Of a stretch of 64,000 nt of DNA, positions 11,627 through 24,095 are shown in pieces. Under the pieces are notes generated by a model, which saw nothing but the letters and a program-made list of their open reading frames with translations, ran no database searches and had not been told where the DNA came from. A program made the position numbers and the translations under genes. This stretch comes from Mytilus trossulus (lineage: Eukaryota; Mollusca; Bivalvia; Mytilida; Mytilidae). The stretch spans positions 71,087,999-71,151,998 of the forward strand of contig NC_086382.1 of assembly GCF_036588685.1 (NCBI RefSeq), in the 5' to 3' direction. Within the stretch, counting starts at the first letter, position 1, and each line of letters opens with the position of its first letter.

Positions 11627-14600
11627 TCAGTGCAATAGTTATCAATGATATAGCATACACAAACAATTTTGATTATACAGTATGTACATTAGCTATAAGG
11701 AAATTGTTAAAAGATAAATCTTCGACTATTGATTGCTTTGAATATTGCCCATTCTTCCTACATATATTAAGTCCGTAAATGACATATTTACATGTAGGTG
11801 TAAATTATTTGTGAAAATGTCCCAATCGGTCAAGTCGACTTACTATTTTAATCGGACAATAATGTTAGATATGAATTGTAATGAAACCCCCTAATTAAAT
11901 TGGGTAGTTTTTGAACTATACATAAAGTTGTGTCCAATTTTCTGTTGTGTTATCTCTGAAGGAGATATTAATGTACATCATTTTTCAGGCCACAACGACT
12001 TAGGCAAAATAATAATGAACCTGAGATGGTGTTACATACTTTAAAGGTGAAGGCAGTTTCTAAGTGTGTTTGATTCATAAATAATGTTATAGCCAAAGAT
12101 GAATTAGAAATGCCACGTTTAAATCGTCTGATCTGCGTGTTGTTCATTTCAAACTTATTCATGTCCTATATAATGGGTACTTGTCACACCCCTCAGTGGA
12201 ACATCGACAGAGTAAGAAGCATCCCAATTGGCAGAATGTCATGTAGTATTATGTAGACGAAACTAGCAACCATTTAACAAATAGATTAACCCCATATGGC
12301 CAATACGAAAAACGATAAAAGGACAAAACAATTACCAAAGTAATGCACAGAAAATTGCAGTTGAGGAACACAAACCTGACGGGATTATCGCTGGTGATCA
12401 TGAGGAGCAGTTTGATCATGTGCCTTAAAGTTTTTTATTTTCATATCTTTTAAACACAAATGTTACTATTTCCACTTCAGCACACAATTCAAAAGTATTT
12501 TCACTTCATATTGGAGGTACAGTACACAAGCATTCAAACTAGAATTTAAGATATGCGAAATACATAGGATTATGTATCAACAGACATTAAAGAACTATTA
12601 CAACTTGATCATTCTAATCCGTTATACAGCTTTTTTTTAAATCACTAAATTATTATTTTGCTTTTCATTTTGTTTTCTATTTTGTAGCTGTAACCGAAAC
12701 AATACCAACCCTAGTACTAATGTAAATATAATAACAATTTAACTAATAAAGATCTGTGTTATTCCGCTTTGTTCGACAAATATCACTTTTAACACCTAAA
12801 ACAAACGAATAATGGAAAATCTCACATTACTTTTTTTATTTTTTTTAGTCGCCTCAATCTGTCTCGACATTTTTTTACAAAACAAAAAAATATATAATTA
12901 TACAATATTCATCCTAATGGAAGCACACATTTTCATTTTTTTTAAATGACTATAGTTAAATACAAAGTTCATCTGCAAAGTCCCACATTTTAGGCTTCAG
13001 CTAAAAAAAAAGAGTTAAATAGTTAAAAATAGGAAGTCGTTTTAAATAAGTTAGATTAAAACGAACCATGATATCGTACGTTTCTCTGACTATTGAACAC
13101 ACTTAAATTATTGAGAGATCAGCCGTTAATTCTTGAGTTTGATCAATTAAAGCCCCCGCACCAATTCAATAAATCTGACAATTTAAAATATTGTAAGAGA
13201 GCATAATGTCATGGAACAAAAGAATAATGTATAACAGCTTCGAAAATGTAGGAAATCAAATTTAAATAAAATTTCGGGAAATTTCATGAATGATATAACA
13301 TATTTACGTCATTGCAAAACACGACGCCATACACGAATGAAAACTTCAAAGAAAATGTTTATTTTGTAACTTATACACTTCATTTTCAGATAATATCTCA
13401 TTAAAATGAACTTTTCATGTAGTTGCTGTTTCGTTTTCGATTATGTTGCATTTATTGAACTGTTATATATTTTAGTCAGGTCAATATAGCGACCAACTCC
13501 TTACTCACGGCCTGTCTGACTTTGATGGTATTTATAGTAGCCATTACACAAACATTGTTGGCTAAAGAATTATTAGAATTAAACACATTACTAACAAACC
13601 TAACTATTCAGTTTGTGAGTTAATCACACCGGTTTACATATCAATAACCTCTAGAAATAATGTGTTTAATCCTATAGTGACAAAATTTCAAATGACGGAC
13701 GTAATGCAACTTGTCACGTCGAATGCGATTGACCGTGATTCGACGGAATAAAACATTTTGTTTGTTATTGTCTCTTAAACTATGTTGATTTTAAGTTTTT
13801 TTTTATAATTCCGATAAAAGAATAAATGGTATTTTTATTCTGACACTATCACTGTAAAATATCAAGCTAGGCCTTCAGACTTGCTTTTTAAACCTGTAAA
13901 AATAAAGAAAGAAAAACAAAAAGTCCTTTATGCTATGTCGATGTGCAGCTTTCTCACGAACGTTTATTTAATATCCCTATGTTGTCATGTCAAGCAGAGG
14001 TCTCACGGTGGTTTATCTATGATCCCTATGTACCCATGTTGAACAACAGCCTTACTGTAAATGTCCAGACTAGAGTATTTGGTGAGCTTGTGTCTCTTGA
14101 TCATTATACTTGATCATTATACTTTGTATTTTTGTAAACAATCATTTAAAAACCTGGAATATGTTACTGTAATCTTCAAAGTTATGATCACATTCATGAC
14201 TTTTCCATCTTCGAACTGCAAGATTCAATTAGGGTCGATACCATCCTTCCTCGCAAGGACACAAAAGTCGATATTGGTTCTGTTATACAACGTGTACTTT
14301 TAACATCAGGAAATCAAATACCCATCTGTCATATTTTGATTGTAGAAAGTGACAATTTTATTCGTATTTTATTTGATAAAGGAAATGCAATTGGTTTTGA
14401 CATGTATGACATAACTATTTTTTCTGAAAAAAAATATATAATCCTTTGATGTTAAATAGATCAGAAAAAACATCGGTGAATGTCAAGGAAACCTCATTTT
14501 ACTTTGTTTTGATAAGTATGCAACCAGTAAAAAAATCAAAAGTCAGGAGCCTGTTATTCACTGGTTGTCGTTTGTTTATGTGTTACATGTTTGTTTTTCG

Positions 14601-15983
14601 TTCATGTTTTTTAAATAAAGAAGACCGTTAGTTTTCTCGTTTGAATTGTTTTACACTGTCTTATCGGGGCCTTTTCTAGCTGACTATGCGGTATGGGCTT
14701 TGCTCGTTGTTGAAGGCCGTATGGTGACCTATAGTTGTTAATGTCTGTGTCAATTTGGTCTCGTGTAGACAGTTGTTTCATTGGCAATCATTCCACATCT
14801 TATTTTTATATTAATTTCAGTATCACAACTAAAACATAAAACATAAATTAAATTTTTCATTTTTATATTAGACAATTTACCTAGAAGTTCGATTTAGCAT
14901 CATTTGTGCCAAATTGAATTGCTTTTGTGTATTACCATATTCAAAAATAAAGGAGAAAAGTTACAATAAAGGACAAACTTCACTTATCGCTCAAAATGGC
15001 CTAAAATATCAACTTCATCATAAAACCCCAAAAAGTTCACAATTTGGTTCGTAAATGGTTCTATTTGAAAAACCTTAATGCTGAATAAATAAGTTCTTTT
15101 CATTAAAGTACGCGATGTTCTCAAAATTTTTCTCATTTTTACCACGACCTACGATCCAAATGTTATGTAACCAAGCGATTTCAATTTAGAAATAGGGTGC
15201 ATCAATATAAAAACTTTAGGATCGTGGATGGCGGCCAAGGTTAATTTTGCCAAAAACGATTAAAATTTTGGAAAAAAGTGACCAATAGGCAGGAAATGAA
15301 ATAAAAAACAAACATGGAAAATGTGTTGAAATTTTTAGACTTTGCCCTTTTGTGGTTAATTAAATAGTTCTAGTGGAAAGTTTTCAATGTTGGCCCTTGT
15401 ATGTACCATCCCTCGCCCCATATCGGCCCTTGGCTAAAGCTTCGGGCTGACATGGGAGAGAATATGAAAAAGATAATGTGATAATCTATTATTATCCTCT
15501 GTGTATTGAATGTTTCGATTTTTTTCTCATAATAAAAATGATTGTATGGGTTAAAACAGTACAATAACCTATTAGCTTTAGTTTTGATGACTTGAGATTT
15601 CGTAGATTTAAGAAAATCACAAAAATCACGAACAAGAAAATTGAATGCAGGAAGACCCTAATCAAAATACAAAAATCAAATGCTCAAACTCACCAGACGA
15701 ATGGATAACAACTGTCATATTCCTGACTAGGTACATGCATTTTCTTTATGTAGAAGATGGTAGATTGACCCTAGTTTAAAACCTAGCTTAACCTCTCGCT
15801 TACAAACAATGATGTAATTTGATCAAAGATGGACTGAAAAGTATTAAAAAATATATATTTAGAAGTATTTTTTATTTCATAAATGATTGTTATTAAGTCA
15901 TGTCTATTCACCAATGCTTTAGTAAGTGTAACTGAGTACGGATTATCAATCATGATCAAAGTAGTTCTGATTAAGTCGACTAG
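11627..15983. other. A+T-rich intergenic DNA between TLR-A and the Gly-rich gene
   Basis: No convincing gene. It holds one interspersed repeat (14622-14810, listed) and another at about 15655-15805, related to copies at 31.2, 31.9 and 61.2 kb. A minus-strand stretch near 14290-14145 reads as a partly open frame ending at CCAG|GTTTTT but contains a stop and no recognisable domain. Confidence 0.4.
14622..14810 (-). repeat. interspersed repeat family 'GATGTGG', minus strand
   Basis: The reverse strand begins AAGATGTGGAATGATTGCCA and includes CGGCCTTCAACAACGAGCAA. The same family occurs at 40361-40644, 41493-41690, 44862-45147, 48256-48340 and, diverged, 23885-24095. It has no coding capacity. 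I recognise this as a family widespread in bivalve genomes but cannot name it. Confidence 0.6.
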
Positions 15984-15990
15984 TATAAAT
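15984..15990 (+). promoter_or_regulatory. TATA box of the Gly-rich protein gene
   Basis: TATAAAT lies 65 bp before the start codon at 16049, a normal distance for a TATA promoter with a leader of about 35 bases. The coding start has a good signal peptide, which supports this as the promoter. Confidence 0.5.
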
Positions 15991-16048
15991 ACAGATCTAA
16001 GCAATTGTACCACCACAATAGGGTTAAAATCGTCAAACCTCAGTTATC

Positions 16049-17652
16049 ATGGCTATGATAACTTTTCTGTTGTTGACCTTTGTCGGATCTGCTTTTTGCA
16101 GTAGCCGAAGAGGGTACAGTGTTGGATACGGAGGTGATGGCGGCAGCGGTGGTGGTGGTGTTGGTGGTGGCAGTGGTGGCGGAGGATGACATTACTGTTG
16201 GGAGGAGGAGGCCTAGGAGAAGGAACAGGAGGAAGGGAAGGAGGAGGAAAAGGAGGTCAGTTAGAATTAGAATAATCCTTGTTCTAATTGCAATTACAGC
16301 AAAGTAACTCTAAAGTGTTTATCAGGAGCAATGTTCCGAACATTTAATTAGGTTAAGCATATGTAAAAGTAAGTATAATACAAACGCATAATGTAATAAG
16401 TAGCGAGCAAAAATCAAACGTTTTGGTTTAAGACTGGTCAATCAGCTTCATACATTTACAAACTATTTCACCTTGAAATTTAAATTTAAATTTTAACATT
16501 TTCCAAGGATATGGTTCAGGATATGGTGGTGGTAGCTACGGAGACTATAGTGTTGGGTATGGTGGCAGTGGTGGCGGACGATTTGGATCAAGTGGTAGTA
16601 GTGGACTATTGGTTATAGGAGGAGGGGAGGAGGAGGAGGAGGAGGAGGAGGAGGAGGAGGAGGGGAGGTAAGATCACATTAACGTAATGCTCCATGACTT
16701 TAATCAAACGTTCTGTCTAAACTCTTTCATCAGCGTAATACATTGAATTTACAACTGTATTCTATATCATCATAAAGTTAACATTTTTACCTTTTATTTC
16801 TAGTATTTGATGTCTATGCGTGACCTGCAAAACATGGGCGGTATTATTTAAACATGTGTTTAGGTTTTTTATCCATTCTTTGAACGTATCATACGACCAG
16901 AAATGCTACTGCAATCATAAAATCTCCTCAAAGGAAGGTAAATGATTTTTTATTGCCGTTCTATGTCGATACACTAATAAAAAAAAACATTCTAAGATTA
17001 TAATTACATGTATATGTGTATTTGTGATCTTTCATTACAGATGGGAGAGTGTGGTGTACCTGTCGTTCAGGACAATGTCTCAAAGGAGAATTTCTTTTAG
17101 ACAAGTATTGCAGACTTACCCCACTATTTCCAGGGAAATGGGGTCCATGCTGCAAGGTGTTACCAGACAGTGTAACGAGCCGTAGTTACGGTGGAATAGA
17201 TGGTACGGCTGGAGCGGGAGCTGGAGGCGCAGGTGAAATAAGTGGCGGAGCTGTATATGTAGCTAGATATGATGGAGGATCTGGATATGGGGGCGGATCT
17301 GGTTATGGTGGAGGATCTGTATATGGTGGAGGATCTGTTTATGGAGGAGGATCTGGATATGGGGGAGGATCTGTTTATGGAGGAGGATCTGGATAAGGGG
17401 GAGGATCTGTTTATGGAGGAGGATCTGGATATTGGTGGAGGATCTGGATATTGGGGCGGATCTGGTTATGGGGTAGAATCTGGGTATGGAGGTGGATCTG
17501 GATACGGTGGTCCCAGTGGTGGATACGGCGATGGCCCTGCATATATAGTCTTGTCAGGTGGAGGTGCCGGGGGAGGTTCCGGAGGAGGTTCCGGTGGAGG
17601 TTCCGGTGGAGGTTCTGGGTCACGCGGAAAAGGAAAATCATACTATCTTTAG
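16049..17652 (+). CDS. Gly-rich secreted protein, shell-matrix-like, three exons, frame disrupted
   Basis: Probable secreted structural protein. Exon 1 starts at 16049 with signal peptide MAMITFLLLTFVGSAFC, then SRRGYSVGYGG and Gly runs; the donor GGAG|GTCAGT is at 16256. Exon 2 (16508-16667) reads GYGSGYGGGSYGDYSVGYGG into a GGA/GAG tract; the donor GAG|GTAAGA is at 16668. Exon 3 starts at 17041 after TTTCATTACAG. It encodes a six-cysteine cassette (WCTCRSGQC...KYC...GPCC), then GGGSGY/GGGSVY repeats and a GGGS tail ending GKSYYL at 17652. The reading frame is broken in all exons: a shift in exon 1 near 16170-16190, a shift at GGGG near 16627 in exon 2, a TAA at 17394 replacing a repeat Tyr codon, and a shift near 17430. 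Either a pseudogene or indel errors in low-complexity sequence; splice-site phases still agree between exons 1 and 2. Confidence 0.6.
16617..16667 (+). repeat. GGA/GAG trinucleotide microsatellite in exon 2
   Basis: About 16 GGA-type triplets with a GGGG interruption at each end. The tract encodes Gly in one frame and Glu in another, so a single-base slip changes the protein sharply. It ends exactly at the exon 2 donor. Confidence 0.75.
17275..17510 (+). repeat. coding minisatellite, GGSGY/GGSVY units
   Basis: Tandem units of about 18 bp (GGATCTGGATATGGGGGA and variants) encode a Gly-Ser-Tyr repeat. One unit has TAA for TAT (17394) and one has an extra T near 17430. Repeats of this kind are common in molluscan shell framework proteins and expand or contract easily. 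Confidence 0.7.
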
Positions 17653-17708
17653 TTTGACAGCACTTACCTAGCTTAGAAAAAAATATTATTTTCAGTATGT
17701 AATACTAC

Positions 17709-17714
17709 AATAAA
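17709..17714 (+). terminator. polyadenylation signal AATAAA
   Basis: AATAAA lies 57 bp after the end of the Gly-rich reading frame at 17652, in keeping with a short 3' UTR. Confidence 0.5.
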
Positions 17715-20349
17715 ACATATAGTTATGCAGAATGCTTCTTAATAAGCAAGGGCATTTCATAAAATTTATTAAAATATGGTGTTTATATTCACGATTAATA
17801 CTTATGCTCGTACATGTAAAACTATACTGACTTCCTACACAGTAGTATGTTTTTTCGCAGAAACTGCCTTAACAGAGTTTAAGGAGAACAAAATAAAATG
17901 ACACTCTGTAAATATTTTGGAAACCATCACTAATACGATGTGTCTATGTCTAAACTAACTGGTACAATTAATTTACCACGTCATAAATTGTGGCTTCACA
18001 TCTATTTCGTCTATTTGCGAAGTAACGTGGTGGCCTATTCCTAGTGCTGCGGCGAAGTCTGAAAAGACGCATAGTTAGGGAAAAAAGGCACCTGTAAAAA
18101 TCAAAACAAATATAATCAGCTTATTTGGCAGTCGTTTTCGGCCTCACAAAGACAAAGACTGTCGTAGATTAACTGTTACTGGTGCATAAACAAACTAAAG
18201 ATAAAACAAAAAGGTCAGATACTATTTAACTTTAAAAATTAAACTCCATGACGTTGTTGCTCTAAGCTGCTTCATGTAGAAATGAATTCATTTTGACACT
18301 TATTTTTCGAGATGTTAACGTCTATGAATTTTATGTATAATTAAACCAAGTGTACCCGTCCCCAGACACAGCCATTTATTACTGGATCTAGACAGTTCTC
18401 CAATGTTAATGTGAACGCACACAGTCTTGCTTTGAACAGTTTCCAATGCATGTGATACCTGTTAGTTCGTATCTATACTTCGTAGGATTATTCATATGCG
18501 TTTAATTTCGCGCTTTGTTTAGAAATTTGGCACTAATCAAAATTCATTTGACCTATGATGATTTTCTTTTAAAAATTAAAATGTGCGATCATTTATTAGA
18601 CTTAACAGCGAAGCTTTGGGAGGACTTAATACGTATACATCCGATTGTGTTCAGTGTGTATCTACACAATCTAACGTCTTCAACATTCACATTCACACTT
18701 GTGTCATGTTATAGGATAATCTGGATAACGATAACATTATTGGTTTTGTTCTCAAAAACTTGTATTACTCATGTTGAGTCGCATGTGCTGCGTTTTTATA
18801 ACAGTTTACTTACCTTCAGAAATATTATCATTTATTTTAAAGTGACATTCAACTGAATCATTAACTCTAAATTATATGTGATATTTAAATCGTTAACTCA
18901 CTCTAATGTATTGATCAATATGTAAATATTATCATTGTTCAAAAATTCTTTAATAATGCTTGCAAAATCTTCGTTAAAAAAGAAATAAAGTTATTATATT
19001 ATTCATATAACAATATTTTTATTTAATAGGTAATGATTGTCGAAAAAAATATATCATCTAAAGAAATTAGATAAAGAAAATTTAAACAATTATTTGTACT
19101 TCGACATAAAAAAAAACCTACATGTAAGTCTATCTATCTGTATGGTTAAAAAAATAACTTAAATTAAAAAAACAAGTTCTCATACTGTACTCCTCACAAT
19201 TGTACCAACTATAAATATAAACAACAGAGGTTTATTGTTAAGATAAGTCTTTCATTTCTAAATAATGGCAAAATTAAAGAAGGAAAAGCAAGAATTGATA
19301 TAATTCCAGTATCTATTTATACAAAAAGCAAACAACGTATTTCATCCAGGAAGTATCAGATACTTTATTGTATTCAAATCCGAACTATAACGATTTAAAC
19401 TTCCACTATGAGTCCTGTTTTATAACGGGGGTTCACCTGAAATATTTTATACGGAAACCAAACATTTGTTTTATAACCTGATACTATAGCAGTTTAAATA
19501 TAGCCTATAGCTACTTCTTTGTCAGGAGGTTGGACATATTTAAACAATAAAAAGAAAATGTACCTTTTCTCTTGAACAAGCTTAAGTTAAAGAATAATCA
19601 AAGTGACACGATTTTGTCAGTCCAAATATTGCCCCCAAATTTAAATATGTCAAACAACTTAAACATAAAAATGCTTTGCATAATCGAATAAAAAGATAAA
19701 ATCATTACGCGATCAATACTTCTTTGTATAGTTGATTCAAAACTGTGTTAAAAAACTGTTAAATTTATATGTGTTCGAAAATCAGGTAGAACTAAAGGCA
19801 AATGACTTCATTCCTTAAGCCATGATCCACGTGAGTTAATTTTCTATTTTTTATTTAACGTTATTACACGGAGAAAACCGTTTTTGATATAAACTATTCT
19901 TTATTGGCTGTACAGTTGAAATGTTCGAAATTCATTTATCAATCTAAACGTATGATTTAATTTTTTTTTAATTTTTAAATGCCTGATTAAACAAAGCTAT
20001 AAATATAAAATTTGGAGGTGTGATACAATTGCCAAAAAAGACAATAATCTTCTAAAGTACACATGAAGTGGATGTGACCAATTATAGATAAACGTATGTA
20101 CTTCAATAATGAGAAAACAACATACCGTATTATCGGTTGCCCGACATGACATGTTCGAGTTGATCTAAGGCTCCGTGATTACCTATAATGATTTACTTTT
20201 AGAAATTGTGAGAAGGATTGAGAGTTTCCTTTTTTTGCACTCATTCCATAGTGATATATCAAGGAAAATCGTCGTGGATGATTCATCAAAAGAATGAACT
20301 GTCGTTCTGGAATAAATTTATTCCATATAATTATATAAAAATTGTAAAT
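17715..20349. other. A+T-rich intergenic DNA
   Basis: No gene I can support. The longest open frame (about 18515-18856, plus strand) has no signal peptide or domain and a composition typical of A+T-rich random sequence. Confidence 0.4.
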
Positions 20350-20472
20350 AAAGGCAACAGCAGTATACCGCTGTTCAAAACACATAAATCCATGTCTAAA
20401 AAAACAAAACCGGGATAACAAAGTAAAACTGAGGGAAATGCATTAAATATAAGAGGAGAACAACGACACAAC
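20350..20472 (+). repeat. interspersed repeat family 'AAAGGCAACAG'
   Basis: Starts AAAGGCAACAGCAGTATACC. Related copies are inverted at about 31440-31603 and direct at 59069-59155. No coding capacity; spread across the window in both orientations, which indicates a mobile origin. Confidence 0.65.
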
Positions 20473-20810
20473 ATTTAAATGTAACACACACAGAAACGGA
20501 CTAAGCATTAGACAAAGTATAAACGTCCTATGAGAATAACAAATATAACAAATATAACATCAAAGACGTTCCTCAACGGATTGCAATATTTTGTATATGT
20601 ATTGTTTTTAACATAACTGTCCTCCTGTATTTCACAAAACAAATTACATAATATCTTGATAGTTCACACTGTGTATTTAACACTTAAAAATAACCCCTTT
20701 TTGGATGATGGGCATTTTAATTCCGTCTAAACCAATGGTCTTATTTATTCCGCCATGTGTGTTTTCTTTTTAAAGTAATATTAAGCTATACCTCAATCAA
20801 AGCTACAGTG

Positions 20811-20933
20811 ATGAAAATAGCTATTGTTTTAGCATTGATGACAGTGTCAGTGTCGTTAATTTATCATTCCTTATTTCTTCTGCAAGATATTGTAATTCAT
20901 TATCATATTTTTTACACGGCAATAGTATGCTGA
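20811..20933 (+). CDS. possible small secreted peptide or signal-peptide exon
   Basis: A 40-codon frame beginning MKIAIVLALMTVSVS, a good signal peptide with a Lys after Met and a hydrophobic core. The remainder (LIYHSLFLLQDIVIHYHIFY) is hydrophobic and A+T-driven, and no later exon or domain is recognised. The true gene may splice shortly after the signal peptide. No TATA box was found. It could be chance. Confidence 0.2.
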   Translation: MKIAIVLALMTVSVSLIYHSLFLLQDIVIHYHIFYTAIVC

Positions 20934-21457
20934 TAATTAAATTATTACCATAAAGATTATATTGGAATGTTTGACAACTAAAGTTTAATTGACTTTGCCA
21001 TTTAAACTGGATTGAGTAATTTGAAAATTATAATTTGTTTTAAACTAAATGTCTTAAAGACGTAAAGGAATATTCTAATGCAATTTGGATATAACAATTT
21101 TTTACATTGGCTAAAAGTTGCCGTCCAATCCACAGTTGACCAGGCGCAACTAAGGAGAGACCCGCCATTTTGAATTGATGAATCAACAAATGTTCAATTA
21201 CTACTATTTAATCGAAAATAAAACAACACCTACCTCAAATTCGCCGTTTTAATGTAATTTTATTCGAATTTGAAGCGTACAGGTAACGTAATAACCTCCA
21301 GTTTGTAAGTTTTCATTCGAATGACGTCACGTTTAGTTATGACGTCTTTGTGCCAAAATCAATCATGAAGTTTCGCGGATTTTTTTTTTGTTTTGACAAA
21401 TTTAGACATTTTTTTAAGTTTTATCGTATTTTTTTCGCATTGTAATGCATCAGAATC

Positions 21458-21622
21458 GGAATAACAGTACTGTAGTTGAAGAGTTGTCACCGTCAATTTT
21501 GATATGACGGTCGCAAATCTCCGTTTTACTGTCTCCGCTACGCGTCGCAATTAAAACTGCATTTGCGACCGTCAAATCTACAATTGACGGTGGCAACTCT
21601 TCAACTAGAGTACTGTTATTCC
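21458..21622. repeat. hairpin/foldback element with 61-62-bp arms
   Basis: The left arm 21458-21518 (GGAATAACAGTACTGTAGTT...) matches the reverse complement of the right arm 21561-21622 with only a few mismatches, around a 42-base loop. It has the form of a small foldback MITE. It sits 25 bp before the 560-bp triplication. No coding. Confidence 0.65.
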
Positions 21623-21647
21623 TTAAATAATATATATATTTTCATAG

Positions 21648-23196
21648 ATGGCCTTCCAAATACCGTTTCGATCCCTAACATCACTGAAGAGACATTTATT
21701 GTCGAAATCCGGATATGGTGTACTAAAGAAATATTGACACCGAATGTTTGTGGCACAACATCCTGTCCACAAGTTAACAATTTTTTTTTCTGTGACGTAT
21801 TAAATTTATATTAACATCTTGTGATCAATTTTATTTGGCAATCGTCAATGGCAGTCAGCAGGGTTAAAGAACATCAGTTGTTCGACCTGTTAGTCAAATG
21901 CGTTTTGTTTAAATATACTTTTTCACGCTTTTGGTCTTTTGGAAAATGTTGTTTGTGCTGTTTTTAGACCCTTCTACAACGAAATTTGTTTGACATGCAC
22001 ACGTATAAAAATTGCGGTTTTTATCCAACGCAGTCATAGGTTTGAACGTAGTTTTCAATTTAGACTCGTTTATATTTTTTGTTTGGGCATGTATCATATT
22101 TTCCCTCCGGTTTATATGATCCGTTCATCCTATATATTGACTCTTAAAATTCAAGAGTTAATCTAAAAATGAGGGTACTTTCTCTAAAAAATGAGGGTAC
22201 TTTTTATATGGCCTTCCAAATACCGTTTCGATCCCTAACATCACTGAAGAGACATTTATTGTCGAAATCCGGATATGGTGTACTAAAGAAATATTGACAC
22301 CGAATGTTTGTGGCACAACATCCTGTCCACAAGTTAACAATTTTTTTTTTCTGTGACGTATTAAATTTATATTAACATCTTGTGATCAATTTTATTTGGC
22401 AATCGTCAATGGCAGTCAGCAGGGTTAAAGAACATCAGTTGTTCGACCTGTTAGTCAAATGCGTTTTGTTTAAATATACTTTTTCACGCTTTTGGTCTTT
22501 TGGAAAATGTTGTTTGTGCTGTTTTTAGACCCTTCTACAACGAAATTTGTTTGACATGCACACGTATAAAAATTGCGGTTTTTATCCAACGCAGTCATAG
22601 GTTTGAACGTAGTTTTCAATTTAGACTCGTTTATATTTTTTGTTTGGGCATGTATCATATTTTCCCTCCGGTTTATATGATCCGTTCATCCTATATATTG
22701 ACTCTTAAAATTCAAGAGTTAATCTAAAAATTAGGGTACTTTCTCTAAAAAAATGAGGGTACTTTTTATATGGCCTTCCAAATACCGTTTCGATCCCTAA
22801 CATCACTGAAGAGACATTTATTGTCGAAATCCGGATATGGTGTACTAAAGAAATATTGACACCGAATGTTTGTGGCACAACATCCTGTCCACAAGTTAAC
22901 AATTTTTTTTTTCTGTGACGTATTAAATTTATATTAACATCTTGTGATCAATTTTATTTGGCAATCGTCAATGGCAGTCAGCAGGGTTAAAGAACATCAG
23001 TTGTTCGACCTGTTAGTCAAATGCGTTTTGTTTAAATATACTTTTTCACGCTTTTGGTCTTTTGGAAAATGTTGTTTGTGCTGTTTTTAGACCCTTCTAC
23101 AACGAAATTTGTTTGACATGCACACGTATAAAAATTGCGGTTTTTATCCAACGCAGTCATAGGTTTGAACGTAGTTTTCAATTTAGACTCGTTTAT
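21648..23196. repeat. tandem triplication, 560-562-bp unit, nearly identical copies
   Basis: Units start with ATGGCCTTCCAAATACCGTT at 21648, 22208 and 22770; the third stops after about 427 bp. The copies differ mainly in homopolymer lengths and a few bases. Each unit begins with an exon-like plus-strand frame of about 42 codons (GLPNTVSIPNITEETFIVEI... ending VCGTTSCPQ) before a possible donor CAA|GTTAAC. The first copy is preceded by TTTTCATAG, and the same TTTTCATAGATG follows the third copy, so it may mark the duplication junctions. No family recognised. Confidence 0.8.
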
Positions 23197-23884
23197 TTTC
23201 ATAGATGTATATACGAAGGTAAACGTAAAATAGTAATTTATTATGAATCAAAACCTGTTTTTTTTTTTCGCGTGGTTTATACTTCTGAAAATTCTCAAAT
23301 TTTAAAGCTAATGAAATTTATTAGTCAATATATATCTATATTTATTCATATGACAAATCTCACTGAAGATGTCTACACAAAACAACTGGTTAGACATTCA
23401 CCGAAGTTTAATGCAATAAATCTGAATGTATGACGTATTTTCTATAGTCGTAATAACAAGTAGATTTAAAACATACAAAAAGATTTTCATTATATCTTTT
23501 AATAGATGATAATATCTAACATTCAGTTTAACATCCAGAAAAAATGTTTCCACATTTAAAACTTAATGTAGATAATCTGCCTATCTTACCGCTGCACCGG
23601 GGTACCTGATTCGCCATTTTTTTTTAAACTATTTTGTTTGTCAATTTTTAGGTTTCTTTGCAGAGTTTTTGAATTGTTTGCCTTTTTTTTATATTCTCGT
23701 ATTAGCTACTATGTTGTCTATTCTATTTCACTTGAGACCTTTTTTTGTTATCTCCTTGGTATCGCTCCTCTTTATTAGAACAATTGATTGGGACTGCTTG
23801 CTATCAATTTGAAAAGTCCAGATAACTGACTTATGCTTCACTTAAGTTACAGTACTAGGCATACATATATTCCCGTTTATAAAA
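23197..23884. other. A+T-rich spacer
   Basis: Nothing recognised beyond the end of the triplicated unit. The open frame running out of the third copy (to 23433) has no family resemblance after the repeat boundary. Confidence 0.4.
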
Positions 23885-24095
23885 AAGTAAATGTGGTATG
23901 TTTGCCAATGAGACAAATGGTTTAACACTAGTAATTTTTTGGACCCTGTATAGCTTGCTGTTGGGTGTGAGCCAATGCTCCGTGTTGAAGACCGTACCTT
24001 GACCTATAATGGTTTATTTAAATAAATTGTGACTAAACACTTGAATGATGAGTTGTCTCGTTAGCACTCATCTCACATCTTCCTATATCTATGCA
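23885..24095 (+). repeat. diverged, internally deleted copy of the 'GATGTGG' repeat
   Basis: Starts AAATGTGGTATGTTTGCCAA, jumps to ATGGTTTAACACTAGTAATTT and continues in the reverse sense with CGTGTTGAAGACCGTACCTTG. The piece is thus made of one short forward end joined to an inverted body, probably a rearranged copy. Confidence 0.5.

Noticed and set aside
16961-17155. 64-codon minus-strand open frame over the Gly-rich exon 3
   Set aside because: Antisense shadow of the cysteine cassette exon; no start context or domain.
17269-17652. Acidic EDLDMGEDLF-type repeat protein
   Set aside because: It is the wrong frame of the GGSGY minisatellite; only its C-terminal part, after the frame change, belongs to the Gly-rich protein.
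21909-22658. Repeated minus-strand and plus-strand frames of 60-75 codons in the triplication
   Set aside because: Identical because the DNA is repeated; none has signal, domain or splice support except the 42-codon exon-like segment noted separately.
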